Below, in pieces: positions 9,954 through 21,429 of a DNA stretch of 64,000 nucleotides. Within the stretch, counting starts at the first letter, position 1. Every line of letters begins with the position of its first letter. Made by a program: the position numbers and the translations under genes. Origin of the DNA: Bisporella sp. PMI_857 (lineage: Eukaryota; Ascomycota; Leotiomycetes; Helotiales; Helotiaceae); NCBI GenBank assembly GCA_021307315.1, contig JAJSPD010000024.1, positions 62,001 through 126,000 of the forward strand, read 5' to 3'. Below the pieces are notes generated by a model. The model was given only the letters and a program-made list of their open reading frames with translations, searched no databases and had not been told where the DNA came from.

Positions 9954-11580
9954 TTACACACAGGTGTAACTGTTGGTTGAGTCTACATTCCCAGTTCCAT
10001 CATATTTCGATTTCTGCGGGTATGGGCAGAGTTTGCGCTCACCTCGGAAGCCAGTTGCGTTCGCTGGAAGATAGCCTACCAATACTTCAGGGAGAGTGCC
10101 GTTCTCAACCCAAGCGACCAGGGCTCCGAAAGTCCCGGAAGGATAGGCTCCAGGACCACCATAACAATGGGCCAGACCTGGGGCCTCGAAAGTGCGGTAG
10201 AAGTCATGTACATCAGCATCCAAAGCAGTAACACGGTCGTAGTAGTGTCTTGAGCCAAATGGCTGTATGATTGCATCAGCCTATAAAGTGTATTGTTATC
10301 ATAGTGTCTCTGAAGCACGATAGCTATCTTACCAAACCATGGTACCCTATTAATTTACCACCGCGGGCCTTGAATAGGGATAAGTCTGGATTGTTTGTCT
10401 CAATTAAAGACTGGAAATATTCGACACCATCCTTGAACAGCCTTGTATAGTCTTCGAGGCTCAAAGTTATCAAGTTAGCGTTCAGGTCTCTCTTTAGCCA
10501 ACCCTGCATCCAACTGGTTGCAAGATAGTTTGGCTTTCCTGCACATATTCCGCTGTTCGTGCATGTGGTGTCGACAATAGTGTCGACAGCACCTGTGACA
10601 TTTGCACCACGGAGCGGACCATACCACAAGAATGACCCATCTGGCGTATGAGCACCAGTCCATGTCGCATTCATGACGATTGCCGCAGCTCTGGAGATTT
10701 CCATCTCGAGGCCAGTATCCGTGCAATTGAAGCTTGTACCGACCACAGAGAAGGGATCGAAAGTACACGAGTCTATATCTGAAATGAGACCATCCACCAC
10801 CCCATCAAGAGGATCGCAAGCCCTGATAGACGCAGAGACGACCTGGTTTAACTCACAGTTCCGTGGATATTGGCCGCGTAGATTCATTTGTAGCTGTGGC
10901 CAATAGTCTCCAACAATGAATTCGCTCCAGTTAATTGCAGGTGCCGAGGCTGCGATACCATCATAAGCTTCGGGATAACGCTGTGCCAGCATAAGTCCTT
11001 GACGGCCACCACCTGAGCAGCCAGTAAAATAAGAGTAAGTAGGCGGTCGGCCATACAAGCTCTTGATGATAGATTTGCCCATATATGCCGACTCGTTCAG
11101 AGATACAGAGCCAAAGTTTTGTAATGCATATAGATTCACATTCCCAGGGCTGACTTGTGCCCAGTCCTGTTGGTACTGATTTGTTGGATCAGTCGGGATT
11201 CCTGCATCAGTAGTAACTCCTACGTAACCGTTCGCAACTCCAATCTTCATGAACTCGTATGAAAGGAAGAACCTTCCAGCAATGTATCCACCACCTCCAA
11301 CACCTTGCATGCGTCCGTTCCAGGCAGGATCTATTGGCGCCCAAATCTCAGTATTTATTATGTCGTTTTGGCCAGGGTGCGTGTAGGTGATGGTTACGTT
11401 GCAATAAGTCACATCTTCTAACTTGGTAGACGGGAAATTGTAAGCATATTTCTCTGGAACAACATAGGAATAATTCGAGACTAATTCAGCAGAGAGGTTC
11501 AGAATCTGGGTGCCAAAGATAGATGGATAAGCTATCGAGTTGGCTGAGCAAGTTGAAGCTGAGAACGTAGAAAGTGTCAT
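9954..11580 (-). CDS. Tannase/feruloyl esterase family protein (paralogue 1)
   Basis: Hydrolyses ester bonds of plant phenolics (gallate or ferulate type). From the ATG at 11580 there are two exons (11580-10333, 10280-9954; 52-nt intron, phase 0), giving 524 aa. Motifs: nucleophile GCSGGGRQGL; Ca-binding loop CDPLDGVVDG; YHGLADAIIQP with the catalytic Asp; and GLAHCYGG with the catalytic His, flanked by the CS-D-HC cysteines. The ATG frame begins without a signal peptide. A hydrophobic leader (HLIILYITTSLAI) is encoded upstream and joins in phase through a candidate 64-nt intron (11559-11622), but its first codon would be GTG at 11686. The true start is therefore uncertain and the leader may be broken. 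Divergent from a paralogue. Confidence 0.9.
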
Positions 11581-12371
11581 GATGTGCGGCTGAGTAAAAA
11601 TTGACTGTTGGGACAGTTTGACCGATTGCCAAGGAGGTGGTTATATACAATATTATAAGGTGAGCCAGAAATGCTGGTGAAATCACATTGGGAGGAGGTT
11701 TATGTAAATATGTGTATCCCCTATTGGCTTCCAGAGCACATAGCGAGTCATTACTCTGGTGCTAGTACACACATATTTGGTCATCAAGAACTTCTAGGTT
11801 AATTATTGCATCAATCAGCCGAGCGCAACACTCCTATGTAACTCACTTATGAGCAAGCTCAGTGTAAGTTTCCTGCTTGCGGCTCGGCCGCCAAACTCAC
11901 CGACTATGTGAGTCGTTCTTGCGATCCCAAATGTTGCTTTTCTCTGCCAATAAACACGTTTTACATTGGAAAGCACAGCCGCGAGACACTAAAATTGGGG
12001 TTGTTGTGCTTAATTGCCGTTACCCCTCACCTAAATTATAGTTATGCAGGTAGGAAATTAGCTGCAACCCCCTAGAATCCGGACGAGAATGTAACCTTGC
12101 AGCACAGGCCACAGCACGGGGTCACAAAAGAAGAAAACTATTCTCATGTTTATTGATATCTGTAGCGAGCGTTGAAGATGACCAGCCCTTGCCCCTTTGC
12201 GTGGCCTCGGCCCGAGGGCCAGGTTCGTATTCATCGTATCCGGTTCACGTATTGGCAAGATTCAGTACGGGATAAATAATATATATGCCAACCTAAGATG
12301 TGTACATTGGATTGAAGTCACGTCCGAGTACCGTTTCTCAGCATATTTTGTCGCATCCACTTGTCCTCATC
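11581..12371. promoter_or_regulatory. Shared divergent region of the two esterase genes
   Basis: About 790 bp between the two start codons. The part next to 11580 contains the possible leader exon and intron of paralogue 1 (11559-11686). The rest must hold both promoters; no named motif identified. Confidence 0.5.
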
Positions 12372-13994
12372 ATGGTTCTTAAAGAACTAGTTTTAGTCCT
12401 TTGTTTACCGTTGTTTGTGTCCAGTGCCTCATTCAGTACACAGAAAATCTGTTCCCCCAGCTCCTTTGCGTTCCCTGAGATATTTGGAACTACGTCTCTG
12501 GGGATTAGTGCAAATTACTTGTATAACTTTACTGCCTTTTCACTCTCTCCTGGGAGCAATGATTCTGGCGTCTTCACCATCGACTTCTGCAACGTCACAA
12601 TCACCTATACACACTTTGGCTGGAATGATACTATCAATGTTAATGTCTGGCTTCCTCTGTCATCCTGGAATGGCAGGCTTCAAGCACTTGGAGGGGGAGG
12701 CTACAGCGCCGGCTTCGGCTCACTATACTCGACTCAAGCAGTGTCCAAGGGATATGTTGCTATTGACACTGACGCTGGTCATGTCCCTGGCGCCCTAAGT
12801 GCACAAAGTCCAGAAGATTGGGCACTTGTGAGTCCGGGAAATACCAATCTGTATCTTCTGGAGGACTGGGGTTCCCGGTCTTTACATGAGATGGCTGTTA
12901 TTGGCAAAACAGTCACGGAGAGTTATTACGGCACTAAACCTTTGTATTCATATTTTAGTGGTTGCTCTGGTGGTGGCCGCCAGGGTCTTATGATTGCGGA
13001 GAGATATGCCGAAGACTTCGATGGTATTTTAGCCGTGGCCCCAGCTATCAACATCGAAAAATTCATTCCAGCTGGATATTGGGCGACATTTGTTATGAAT
13101 AAATTGGGAGTTTATCCGCAGCCTTGTGAAATCGAAGCTTTTACACAAGCTGCTATTGATGCGTGCGACTCTCTAGATGGTGTAGAAGACAGGATTATAT
13201 CATTGCCTAGGCTTTGCAACTTTGATCCTCACAGTATCGTTAATAAGGATTTTTCTTGCAACGGGACTATCCGGAAGTATAGTGAAGCTGGTGCTAGTAT
13301 CGTCCAGGCGGCATGGACTGGCTCCCAAAGCACAGATGCTAGAGTTGGGTGGTCGGGTCTGAGTAAGGACGCTTCATTAACTAGTATTTATATACCCACG
13401 CAATGTAGCACAAATGGCACATGCTGGGCAGCGCCATCAAGCCTTCTAGAGAGTTGGCTGAAGTACCTTGTCGTCAAAGATCCAGGCTGGGATGGAAGGA
13501 CGTTGACCGAAAAGGAGTTTTTCACTTATTTGCGACAGTCTGAACAAGAGTATGGCTCAATGCTCAGTGCTGCAGATCCAGATCTGTCTCAATTTCGAGA
13601 TACGGGTGGCAAAATAATAGTTTGGCATGGACTTGCTGATGAAGCTATTCCACCGAACGGAACGGTCGACTTTTATCAACGCGTCCTCAAAATAGATCCA
13701 GCGGCAGATAGATTTTTCAGGTTTTACGAGGCCCCAGGTGTAGGGCATTGCTTTGGGGGAATAGGACCAATTCCGTCTGGCGCTTTTGATCAGCTTATTC
13801 ATTGGGTAGAGGAGGGGTTGGTTCCCGAGACACTGACTGCGACGGGCGCGACGGGATATACAAGGAAACTCTGCTCTTACCCACTCCAACAGGTGTATCT
13901 GGGTGGTGATCCCACCGCTGTTGCTTCTTTTGGCTGCAGTCTGACTGAGAATCTGACAACGAATGTTCATGGACCACGGCGAAATGCGAATTAG
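12372..13994 (+). CDS. Secreted tannase/feruloyl esterase family protein (paralogue 2)
   Basis: A single exon of 540 aa starting at the first in-frame ATG, which is followed by a clear signal peptide (LVLVLCLPLFVSS). The family signatures are all present: GGGGYSAGFG, nucleophile GCSGGGRQGLM, WHGLADEAIPP (catalytic Asp) and GVGHCFGG (catalytic His). The calcium loop reads CDSLDGVEDR, so the last Gly of the usual CDxxDGxxDG is Arg. Several N-glycosylation sites fit a secreted enzyme. Paralogue 1 on the other strand shares the CxxSxxxPxIFGT-type start region and gene order, so the pair looks like an old inverted duplication. Its job is probably breakdown of plant cell-wall or tannin esters. Confidence 0.93.
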   Translation: MVLKELVLVLCLPLFVSSASFSTQKICSPSSFAFPEIFGTTSLGISANYLYNFTAFSLSPGSNDSGVFTIDFCNVTITYTHFGWNDTINVNVWLPLSSWNGRLQALGGGGYSAGFGSLYSTQAVSKGYVAIDTDAGHVPGALSAQSPEDWALVSPGNTNLYLLEDWGSRSLHEMAVIGKTVTESYYGTKPLYSYFSGCSGGGRQGLMIAERYAEDFDGILAVAPAINIEKFIPAGYWATFVMNKLGVYPQPCEIEAFTQAAIDACDSLDGVEDRIISLPRLCNFDPHSIVNKDFSCNGTIRKYSEAGASIVQAAWTGSQSTDARVGWSGLSKDASLTSIYIPTQCSTNGTCWAAPSSLLESWLKYLVVKDPGWDGRTLTEKEFFTYLRQSEQEYGSMLSAADPDLSQFRDTGGKIIVWHGLADEAIPPNGTVDFYQRVLKIDPAADRFFRFYEAPGVGHCFGGIGPIPSGAFDQLIHWVEEGLVPETLTATGATGYTRKLCSYPLQQVYLGGDPTAVASFGCSLTENLTTNVHGPRRNAN

Positions 13995-15097
13995 GCATAG
14001 AACTTGACGACGCCAGGGTATCCACCGGATATGCCTTGCTCACACCACTTTATTATACTAAGATGGTTGAAATATTACTGCATTTTCGGTTGCTGTTCAT
14101 CACTACATATCCGACAAAGAGCAGGATCCTTCATGCGTGACTAATCATGGTCAATGGTTGGATATAGGGGAGCAACACCTACTAGTATACGGGGAAAGAC
14201 GGCTAGCGATAGGCATGGATATTTGAGACATTATCTTGGCAGAGCCCAAAGGAGATAAGCTCTCCCAACCCAAAAACAGCATCGTTATCATTATGATATT
14301 ATACATTTCCCCTTTCGAACACGCTGTGCCCAGGAGAATGGCCTTTTCAGCCCAAAAAATCGCCTGCCAATTCTGTAGGATAGCTATGGGTTATGCCAGT
14401 GCCAGTGCCTCTTCCCTTGGGGGTTCTATCGCTCTGCTAAATGTATCTATTACCTTATCATACATTATAGTGCTATTGTGGAACACTTCTGTAAATATTG
14501 TCCCGTCCCTAATTCGAAAGAGACCAGATCGGAGCTCACGAGCCAACTAACTCTTTATCCTGAGGTTCAGGGTACAGCCTCCTACGGCCATTTTGACAGC
14601 CATTCAAAAGACACTTAAAGCGGAGGTTTATACAATTCCAAGCTCAATAGCTTACTTGTACAAGTAAATATAGATATATTCTACTTAATGACCCCCTGCG
14701 CTTCTTTGGGAAAATCTGTCATGATTCTAGAAAATGCCGTGGATGCCGTTACAGATCCTGGCGAGACTATGTGTCAGCAGTCTGTTCCCTTTATTAAAAC
14801 ATTAAGACGAAGAGACTGTGATACCAGCGGTTTCTATCAAGCCCATGACCACCAGGAAAACCAACATCGCGCATGGAACTACAAGTCAGCATACAGGCAT
14901 TTTACTATGGAAACGGTATTTTAACTCTTTTACATCGATTAACACTCAGTCTGGCTCTAATTTCTCTACACCTATCAACGCAAAGCCCCCAAGTTTATTT
15001 CACAAGGGAATAATAACCCAGAACTCCCAAATGCGGAATATCAGCCAGCATAACTCTCTAGTATGTCGTCGATTGTCTCACCACAGTCTACAGATTC
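13995..15097. other. Intergenic, no gene recognised
   Basis: Open frames here, including one of 104 codons at 14236-14550, lack similarity I can recognise. The right end is the 3' flank of the RTA1-like gene. Confidence 0.45.
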
Positions 15098-16022
15098 TCA
15101 GCACGTCTTATTCGGCAAACCCCGCTCTCCAGCGACCAGACTATCAACCTGTATATCCTCAATCTCTTTTAGTACGATACTGTCCGGGTATCTGAGATAG
15201 AAATGCACCGCAACAATTAGCATCAACAAAGTGTCGAACATATACAGCGTCCATTCGTGCGTCAATGGATACCCATCACTGCCCATAATAAATTCCACAA
15301 TTCTGAAAATCGACCGAATAATAATGAGCACGCTTACACTATACAGCATCCACATCCTTTTAACCCAGCTTTGGTCGACCTGGTACGAGCGCAGAGTTGG
15401 TGATCTGCGCAGGCGGGTGTGAAACAATATGGCTGTAAGTCCGAATAGAGAGAAAGAGATGAGTTGGATAACGAGACCAAAAACTATCATCCAATTGCCG
15501 AGCTTGCCTAAAGTAGGCTTTGTTGATCCCATGACCATCAGACCAGAGGCGCCTCCTTGAATGACGAAAGAAAGCACATCACCGCCGACAAATATCCACG
15601 TCAACCGGCGAGGGTTAACTATAGAGAGGTGTTCTCCCCCAACGAGCCGAATAATGCGTCCTAGGCACATGTATATAGTGGCTGCAAAGAGCGTTGGTGG
15701 AAGCAGGATATATGTGCTTTGTATGATATATGGCATGAGTTTGTTGGTTTTATTGGCTGCACTAGCGCGAGCACAGAATCCGATAAATTCCACTGCAATG
15801 GATTGTTAGAGCGTCAAAGCAAATTTCGGCAAGATTTGAAGAAGGCTTACTGAAACATCCAATGACAAAAGCAGAGCAAAACCAAGTGCGTGTCCTAAAC
15901 ATCCGCCATCCAAGAAATGCTGTGATGGTGATCCAAAGAATAGCACTTATCGCTGCGGCTGGAACACTGGGAACATATTTCCAGATATAGTACCCGGACT
16001 TAAGTGGAAGAAGTTGAGGCAT
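15098..16022 (-). CDS. RTA1-like seven-helix membrane protein
   Basis: Two exons (16022-15851 and 15792-15098) joined by a 58-nt intron with a CTAAC branch give 288 aa. The splice rebuilds the segment GCFMEFIGFCARA that the RTA1 family shows at helix 2. Further along are PTLFAATIYMCLGRII, a GGDVLSFVIQGGASG segment (typical FxxxDxxSxxxQxxGGG-like loop) and RSIFRIVEFIMG before the last helices. The family includes RTA1, RTM1 and the sphingoid-base exporter RSB1, linked to resistance to toxic lipids or 7-aminocholesterol. Substrate unknown here. Confidence 0.9.
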
Positions 16023-19000
16023 TTGTCCTATTTGTCTCTATCTTTAACCGCGTTGAAACTTTAGACTCAATGCTGCGATGAACAAAATCGGGCACTCTTG
16101 AAAAATCGTGCTGATCGGAAGTGCAGAACTAGTATTTGCGGATTCGAAATAAAAAGAATTGTGGAGTTGGCGTGTACTTGACCTGTCTGTCAGGCCTAGG
16201 AAGTCAAGTATTTATCAAGTTGGGACCGGAATATCTAGCTCCACAAAATTTTGTGCATTAGGTTGGTGGCGCAGTATGCCTATTAGTGAAACCCTGAAAT
16301 ATACGAATCCGCGTATTTCGAGGACGACCTTGCAAGGCTTGTCTCAGGAAGCTTCGCACGAGCCTCCAGACGCGCTGTGCCCAAAAGCTTGAAATTATTG
16401 AAAGATACACGAAATCATGCACGCTAAAAAGAACGTCTCCGTCCATATCTTGAGAAGTGAAAGAGACTTTCTGAACACAATCCTGAAGATGTTGCTGATC
16501 TAATGCTTTGGTAATTGGAGCTCGAACCTCTTGCAGGAGTTGGCTCTTAACTCTTCCATGCGAAACATATCTGCAAGCGCATGAACTCGCACATGCTTCA
16601 GTAATTCCACGCTGCTGCTTTCAGAACCAACTCTTCGTGATACAATTACCCCCAGTCTCTAGAAATTTATCTACCTAGCCGAGATAATCACCAGTATATA
16701 TATACTAGAAAACTCTCCAAAGCGAATGAGAACTTTCCTTCTCAAAAGTGAATTCCACTCCCCTCCTCCACAAATTCGCTTTCAAGCAACCAGGGAAAGT
16801 AAGGACTACTTAGACCGAGTGTCGTTCAATGCGCAAAAGGCTTTTTTCTTTAAATTCCAAGATATACGCTAGTATTCGAATAGCTTTCGCTATTGTGTGA
16901 TTTGGAGCAGGCATAAGTTATGTAGCCTGAGCAACAAGTTATTGCTTTACCTAATCAATACGCCAGAAGGCTCCGACTTTGATGCCACCGGAAGGATTCC
17001 TGTTGCCGTGGGAGTCATTGTGGAATGCCAGGATAAGCTCTATTCTGTACGGAGTTTGATGCGTCCTGGGCGGCTTGGGAGATGCACTCTCAATGTCTGA
17101 AAAATCATGGCTGATGAAGCTGTTAGATTGTTCAAGTTAGTTTTAGCAACTGTGAGTTTGCTATATACTTCAGCAAAAACTCTGTAATTGCCACTCCTAG
17201 TATGTGATGAACAAAGAGTCCTGCGATCTGAACTGCTTGCGGTAGTGTTTCTACAATGTGCAAGTAAAATGATTGAATTAAGTTCCAAGTACAAAAGGAA
17301 TTAAACACCTAATGTAAAGCTCTCTACAATTGACAACCAGGCTCGTAGAGCTTTGTGTGTCTTGGCAGCGAGCCTAAGCGAGCTTTCCACTGATGATTCA
17401 GGGGCTGCCTTACGTAACACTTGTCTTGGAAAGATGAGAGTACGCATCGTAAAGCAGCCTTTTCGCGAGTGCCGATACGTTCTACGGGGTCGTATATGTG
17501 TTCGTATCCACGTATCGGATTGAAATTTCAAGAAAAGCTCACAAGAGGAAGTGGAAGGCTGATGCTGCTAGTCTGCGCGACGTAATGTTAGTATGATTTA
17601 CCGAATACGCGTGTTCGGTAAGGTCGACCCGTCACCGTTCCGACTACCACAACACTTATCCGAATATGGGTTAGGCCACGGCTTCTTAGTTATGTATCGC
17701 ATTTAAAAATGATATAGATCACTTGATAAGTTGCAATTGGGAGATCAGGGTGACTTGGGGTCAACTATAAGCAAGTCTTTGAATATTCCTAAGTATTACA
17801 AAATTGGCACAAGCCATGTACCGAAAAAGGACCTTGTTAACAACTGGTGGTAATATACGGACGATATAAAATGGATGATTAGTGGACAATCGGGTTATAT
17901 TATAATCTGACGCGTTTGTCAAGCGCCCGTTGTACACAAAAATATTTCGCATTACTCGCCTACTATTATACCATTTAAGAGAAGTGATCTCGGTGCCTTT
18001 TCTTGGCAAGCATCCTGTAAAGTAAACACAGACAAGGAGCTGCCTTTTTTTTCAGTATGTCAGCCTGGGCGAGATGTTCCAGGCACCGTGGGACACTCCA
18101 CTTCTTCCCCTATCAGAAATTATTTTCTAAATGCCTGTCGCTACAGACACTAGATGGAGTTCTATAGGTTATGATGTAAGCCCCTCAAGAACGACCAGCC
18201 AGTCTGCCTGTTCCACCATATTGTCTCGAAACTTTGAGATATCGCTTTCCCGGGAGCTTCCTGGTACTCCCGAATTGATGGCGAAACGGTTTCTCAGAAT
18301 GTATGCATAGTAACCTCCTGGTTATGGGGGTCTAGGATTTCCCTGTCGCCGGACCAGTTCACGTTGCTGTTACAGCCTTCTTTACGAGCAATACGACGGC
18401 CATATGCAAGTACGTCAATTAGATATGCCGTGGGATGAAAGCTTCCGTAACAGAGGCGCTTTCGGCTAGCGAGTGAAGACGGCTTGATTGATCATCGTAA
18501 GAAGTCCTCGGAGGCTAGCAGATATCGTTATACTCATGTAAAGACAGGGTGTACTCAAGCACTAACAGCTGGCAGACCCAGAGAAGGCCGGCAATAGACC
18601 AGGCTATACGTGCTCTTGCTCGTCGTAGGCTCGCCGCTGTAGTCTGTTCTGACGTCCAGCGTCGCCGAGGCTGTCTAATTTCAACTGCTGCTTAAAAGTT
18701 CGTACATCTTTCCTCGCACGAGCGACCTCGCGGTTGTCCGTCTCGGTCCATTGGAGCCTGTGGGCGGAGGAGGTGGGGTTGAGGTAGACAAAGAGGCGAA
18801 TGGAGAAGGCGGCGTAAAGGTGGCTTTGTGCCTGCGGATTCGGATGGTGGTGGTCTGTATTCGTAGCTACTGAGACTACTTGGCGGGGTACTATGTTGTC
18901 GAGGACGCTGAGGCGCAACATATATTCGATTTGCATTGCCTTTTTTTCTGTGGTAGTATGTTTCGCGAGCATCTCTCCTGTGGCCCTTTTGAGTTTGTAC

Positions 19001-19529
19001 GTCTCAGCCTTGGCCCTGAGTTGAGGGACGTGCCTTCGGTGTGTATGCCTTGCCACTACCAAGCTGAATCACTTACGGCTGACGCTCACAATCAAGTGTT
19101 AAATTCCCGTACTCGCTGCTAAATGTTGATGCGTCCGAGCGTGCGCTAAAATGTGGATTATCTTCTCGCTCTCTAGGTTTGTTCGGCGGAACATGTCTCT
19201 GTTGGCGATTGTTCGTGGTAATTAGTGTTGGTGGTAAGATAGAGGCTTTATATCTTGTGCTCCCAGGACGATCGAAAAAGGTGGTCGACGAAGTCTTTAT
19301 TCAAACGTGACCTTGACTCGAAGCTGCGACGGGTACTACGGTTGGCGGCACTACGATCTGGAGCGAGAAGTCAATTGCTCAATATTAGGCTGTCGCTAAC
19401 GAGTTTCCGCAAAGAATCTTAGCCTTGATCCATATGGGCTCCAGCTAACCATTGTGCGAGAGCGAGTTGTTCTCCATCACTTGGCGTAATACCCAGAGGC
19501 TGTAGAACGTCTGCCTCAAGCAACTGCTG
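16023..19529. other. Gene-poor region, probable decayed sequence
   Basis: 3.5 kb without a recognisable gene. The longest frame (18604-19062, minus, 152 codons) shows no family motif and starts GTG or later, so I do not call it. The right part probably belongs to the decayed helicase element that follows. Confidence 0.45.
17598..17621. repeat. 24-bp near-palindrome
   Basis: TTACCGAA and TTCGGTAA are perfect inverted 8-bp arms around the centre TACGCGTG. It could be a protein-binding site or a chance cruciform; no gene is nearby. Confidence 0.5.
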
Positions 19530-19532
19530 GTA

Positions 19533-20345
19533 ATGCTGCACACCACATACCACGAAGATGAGCAGCAAACAGGCAAGTTCAAGGATAACATCCAGTTCTT
19601 GCCCGCCCCTATTGGAGATCTCTTGCTTAACTACTTAGTGGTTATCTCGCTCTGCCAGTCCACCATGCACGCCGCCATCTCCCTGTACCTATGGTGGAAG
19701 AACGATCAGGTCTGGGCTGACAACCGACTGGCGCGGTGCACGGAGCAGGCATCCGCCTGGATGAGCATCCTATGGCTTTATACTGCCAACTGGCGGGGAT
19801 GACGGTCAACATCGTCAAGACTAAGTTCGCGGCGGATATGGGATGTTTTGAGGTAGGGAACATGGCCAATGGCGAGGATGTCGAAGAGATCGAGGCTGAT
19901 ATCCGGGTGATGTGTGGGATGAACTCATTCGCCGGGACCTGCGTGCTTTAGCTCTATGGAAGCGCTATTCAACAAAGTCGCAGCTGAACACCCCTTCCGT
20001 GGCCCATGGCGATATTTTAAAGCACTTTCGTGCTACCCACATATTCGCCGTCCCGCTTCCCCTTTCCAGCCGAGCAAAGCAGCTGATCCAGCCCTAACAA
20101 GTTTTCGAAAGCTATACCGGCATGACACACTGTAATGGAAGACAGTAGCACAAGAGGGGGCAATGGTGACTATGATGTCATGGACTGAGCAGGTTGTTGT
20201 CATTCTGGCCAGTGGCGAAGGGAAGAGTCTGCTCTTTATTCTCCCTGATGTTGGGGTGACAGCCCTGTTTTGTCACTCGTGTCTTTACAAAGGGATTGGC
20301 TCCACCGCTTTCGGAAGTTGGGAACTGACCTCTTAGCATGTGCTT
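19533..20345 (+). pseudogene. Relic of a fungal TLH/RecQ-like helicase element
   Basis: Conceptual translation in shifting frames matches, from memory, a helicase family that is repeated and often subtelomeric in fungi. It starts with FLPAPIGDLLLNYLV and VWADNRLARC, continues through HPFRGPWRYFKAL and SFRKLYRHDTL, then TEQVVVILASGEGKSLLF (Walker A, motif I, about 20186-20240) and VSLQRDWLHRFRKLG (motif Ia, about 20276-20325). Frames change and stops intervene, and nothing of the later helicase motifs follows, so this is a fragment. The domain order fits a part of such a protein, not a functional gene. Family assignment is moderate because no search could be run. Confidence 0.65.
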
Positions 20346-20418
20346 TAAGACTTCGAGTTTAGCGATATTATCACCTAGCTTTGGTTGGTGATTTGAGAAA
20401 ACCTGTCTCTACGAGAAT

Positions 20419-21370
20419 TTGAAAGAAATGACTTCATTTCAAGACGACCTGCCTTCTTTTTCAACTGTTATACCCTCAAATATTAACCTGTATATATTCC
20501 CACGCTTGGTTGAGCACATGCCAGAGCTGAGTGTACTTTACTGTCACCTCTGTAAGCATGCCTGCTTCCAAGTAGCCTCGATGGCAACCTGGCACGCCTC
20601 CACAAGGTCCCTACTGCTGTCCAGATGTATGGCTTTGCCTGGCTCTATGGGTAATATTTGAGCCGTGGTCGCTCTGCACCATATACGCTTCATTCGGCAG
20701 CTCCTGTCGTATACTTCGCATTGGAAGACCTCCCTTTGCCAAACTGGCCGCTTGTCAATTATCTTTTAGTGCTGTGGATTGGGGTGTATTGCTCAAGCTG
20801 CGATCATGGATTTGACCAGTGGATTAGGGTCTTGGGCTCCCCTCGCGGATTCTGGGCTATGTAGTCCTTTGGGGCAGTGCCTACCTCGCACTGAGCAATG
20901 CGCATAAGCTCAGACTTTCTAAATGGCCAAGTGTAGGTCTGCTAAACGTAGTCGTTGGCGGACAAATCTAAAATTTTGTTCACGCGTTCTGCGATGTTTG
21001 ATGTGGCATTCAGGCTCAGGGTGTCAAGGCGTCCTAAAATTGCTGTTTTGGGAGTGCGTATGACGGCAAGGCACCAACTGGCGGATCCTGTTTGGGAAAA
21101 GTATGCTTGTATATTGACCTTTAGTGTTTATTGAGCCCCGCGTAGACTCTTATGCTTCTTTCCCCGTGGAATTTGATTTTTGTCTATTATTTACCACCTG
21201 AATATTTTCGCAGTCTCGCGGAGGAGAGACTCTTGAGCAGGACCTTGAGTCTCCAGCGCACAACTCAGACCTCAATCCAGCCTACGAATGCGGAGATTGT
21301 AATAAGACTTTCAACAGTCATCAAGAGCTTCAGTAGCACCTTAAACACCCTGCTCATTCTTCAGAATGTG
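20419..21370 (+). pseudogene. Relic of C2H2-type (DUF3505-like) protein region
   Basis: Begins with MPELSVLYCHLCKHACF (about 20518-20568), which resembles the CxxC start of the C2H2-like N-terminal domain seen in the same helicase-linked fungal proteins. At 21250-21360 the frame reads YECGDCNKTFNSHQELQ, then a TAG, then HLKHPAH: a C2H2 finger with a stop inside. It lies downstream of the helicase fragment, the reverse of the order I expect in an intact protein. It may therefore be a second truncated copy. Confidence 0.45.
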
Positions 21371-21429
21371 ACTGAACATTCGGTAGCCATCAAGCCCATG
21401 GGCAGATTCTCAACTCACTAATTCAAAAC

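Noticed and set aside
14236..14550. 104-codon plus-strand frame between esterase and RTA1-like gene
   Set aside because: No ATG at its start that fits, no motif, composition like intergenic DNA.
18604..19062. 152-codon open frame on the minus strand in the gene-poor region
   Set aside because: No family motif, odd His/Arg/Gln-rich composition, no supporting splice or neighbour; it more likely reflects decayed element sequence.
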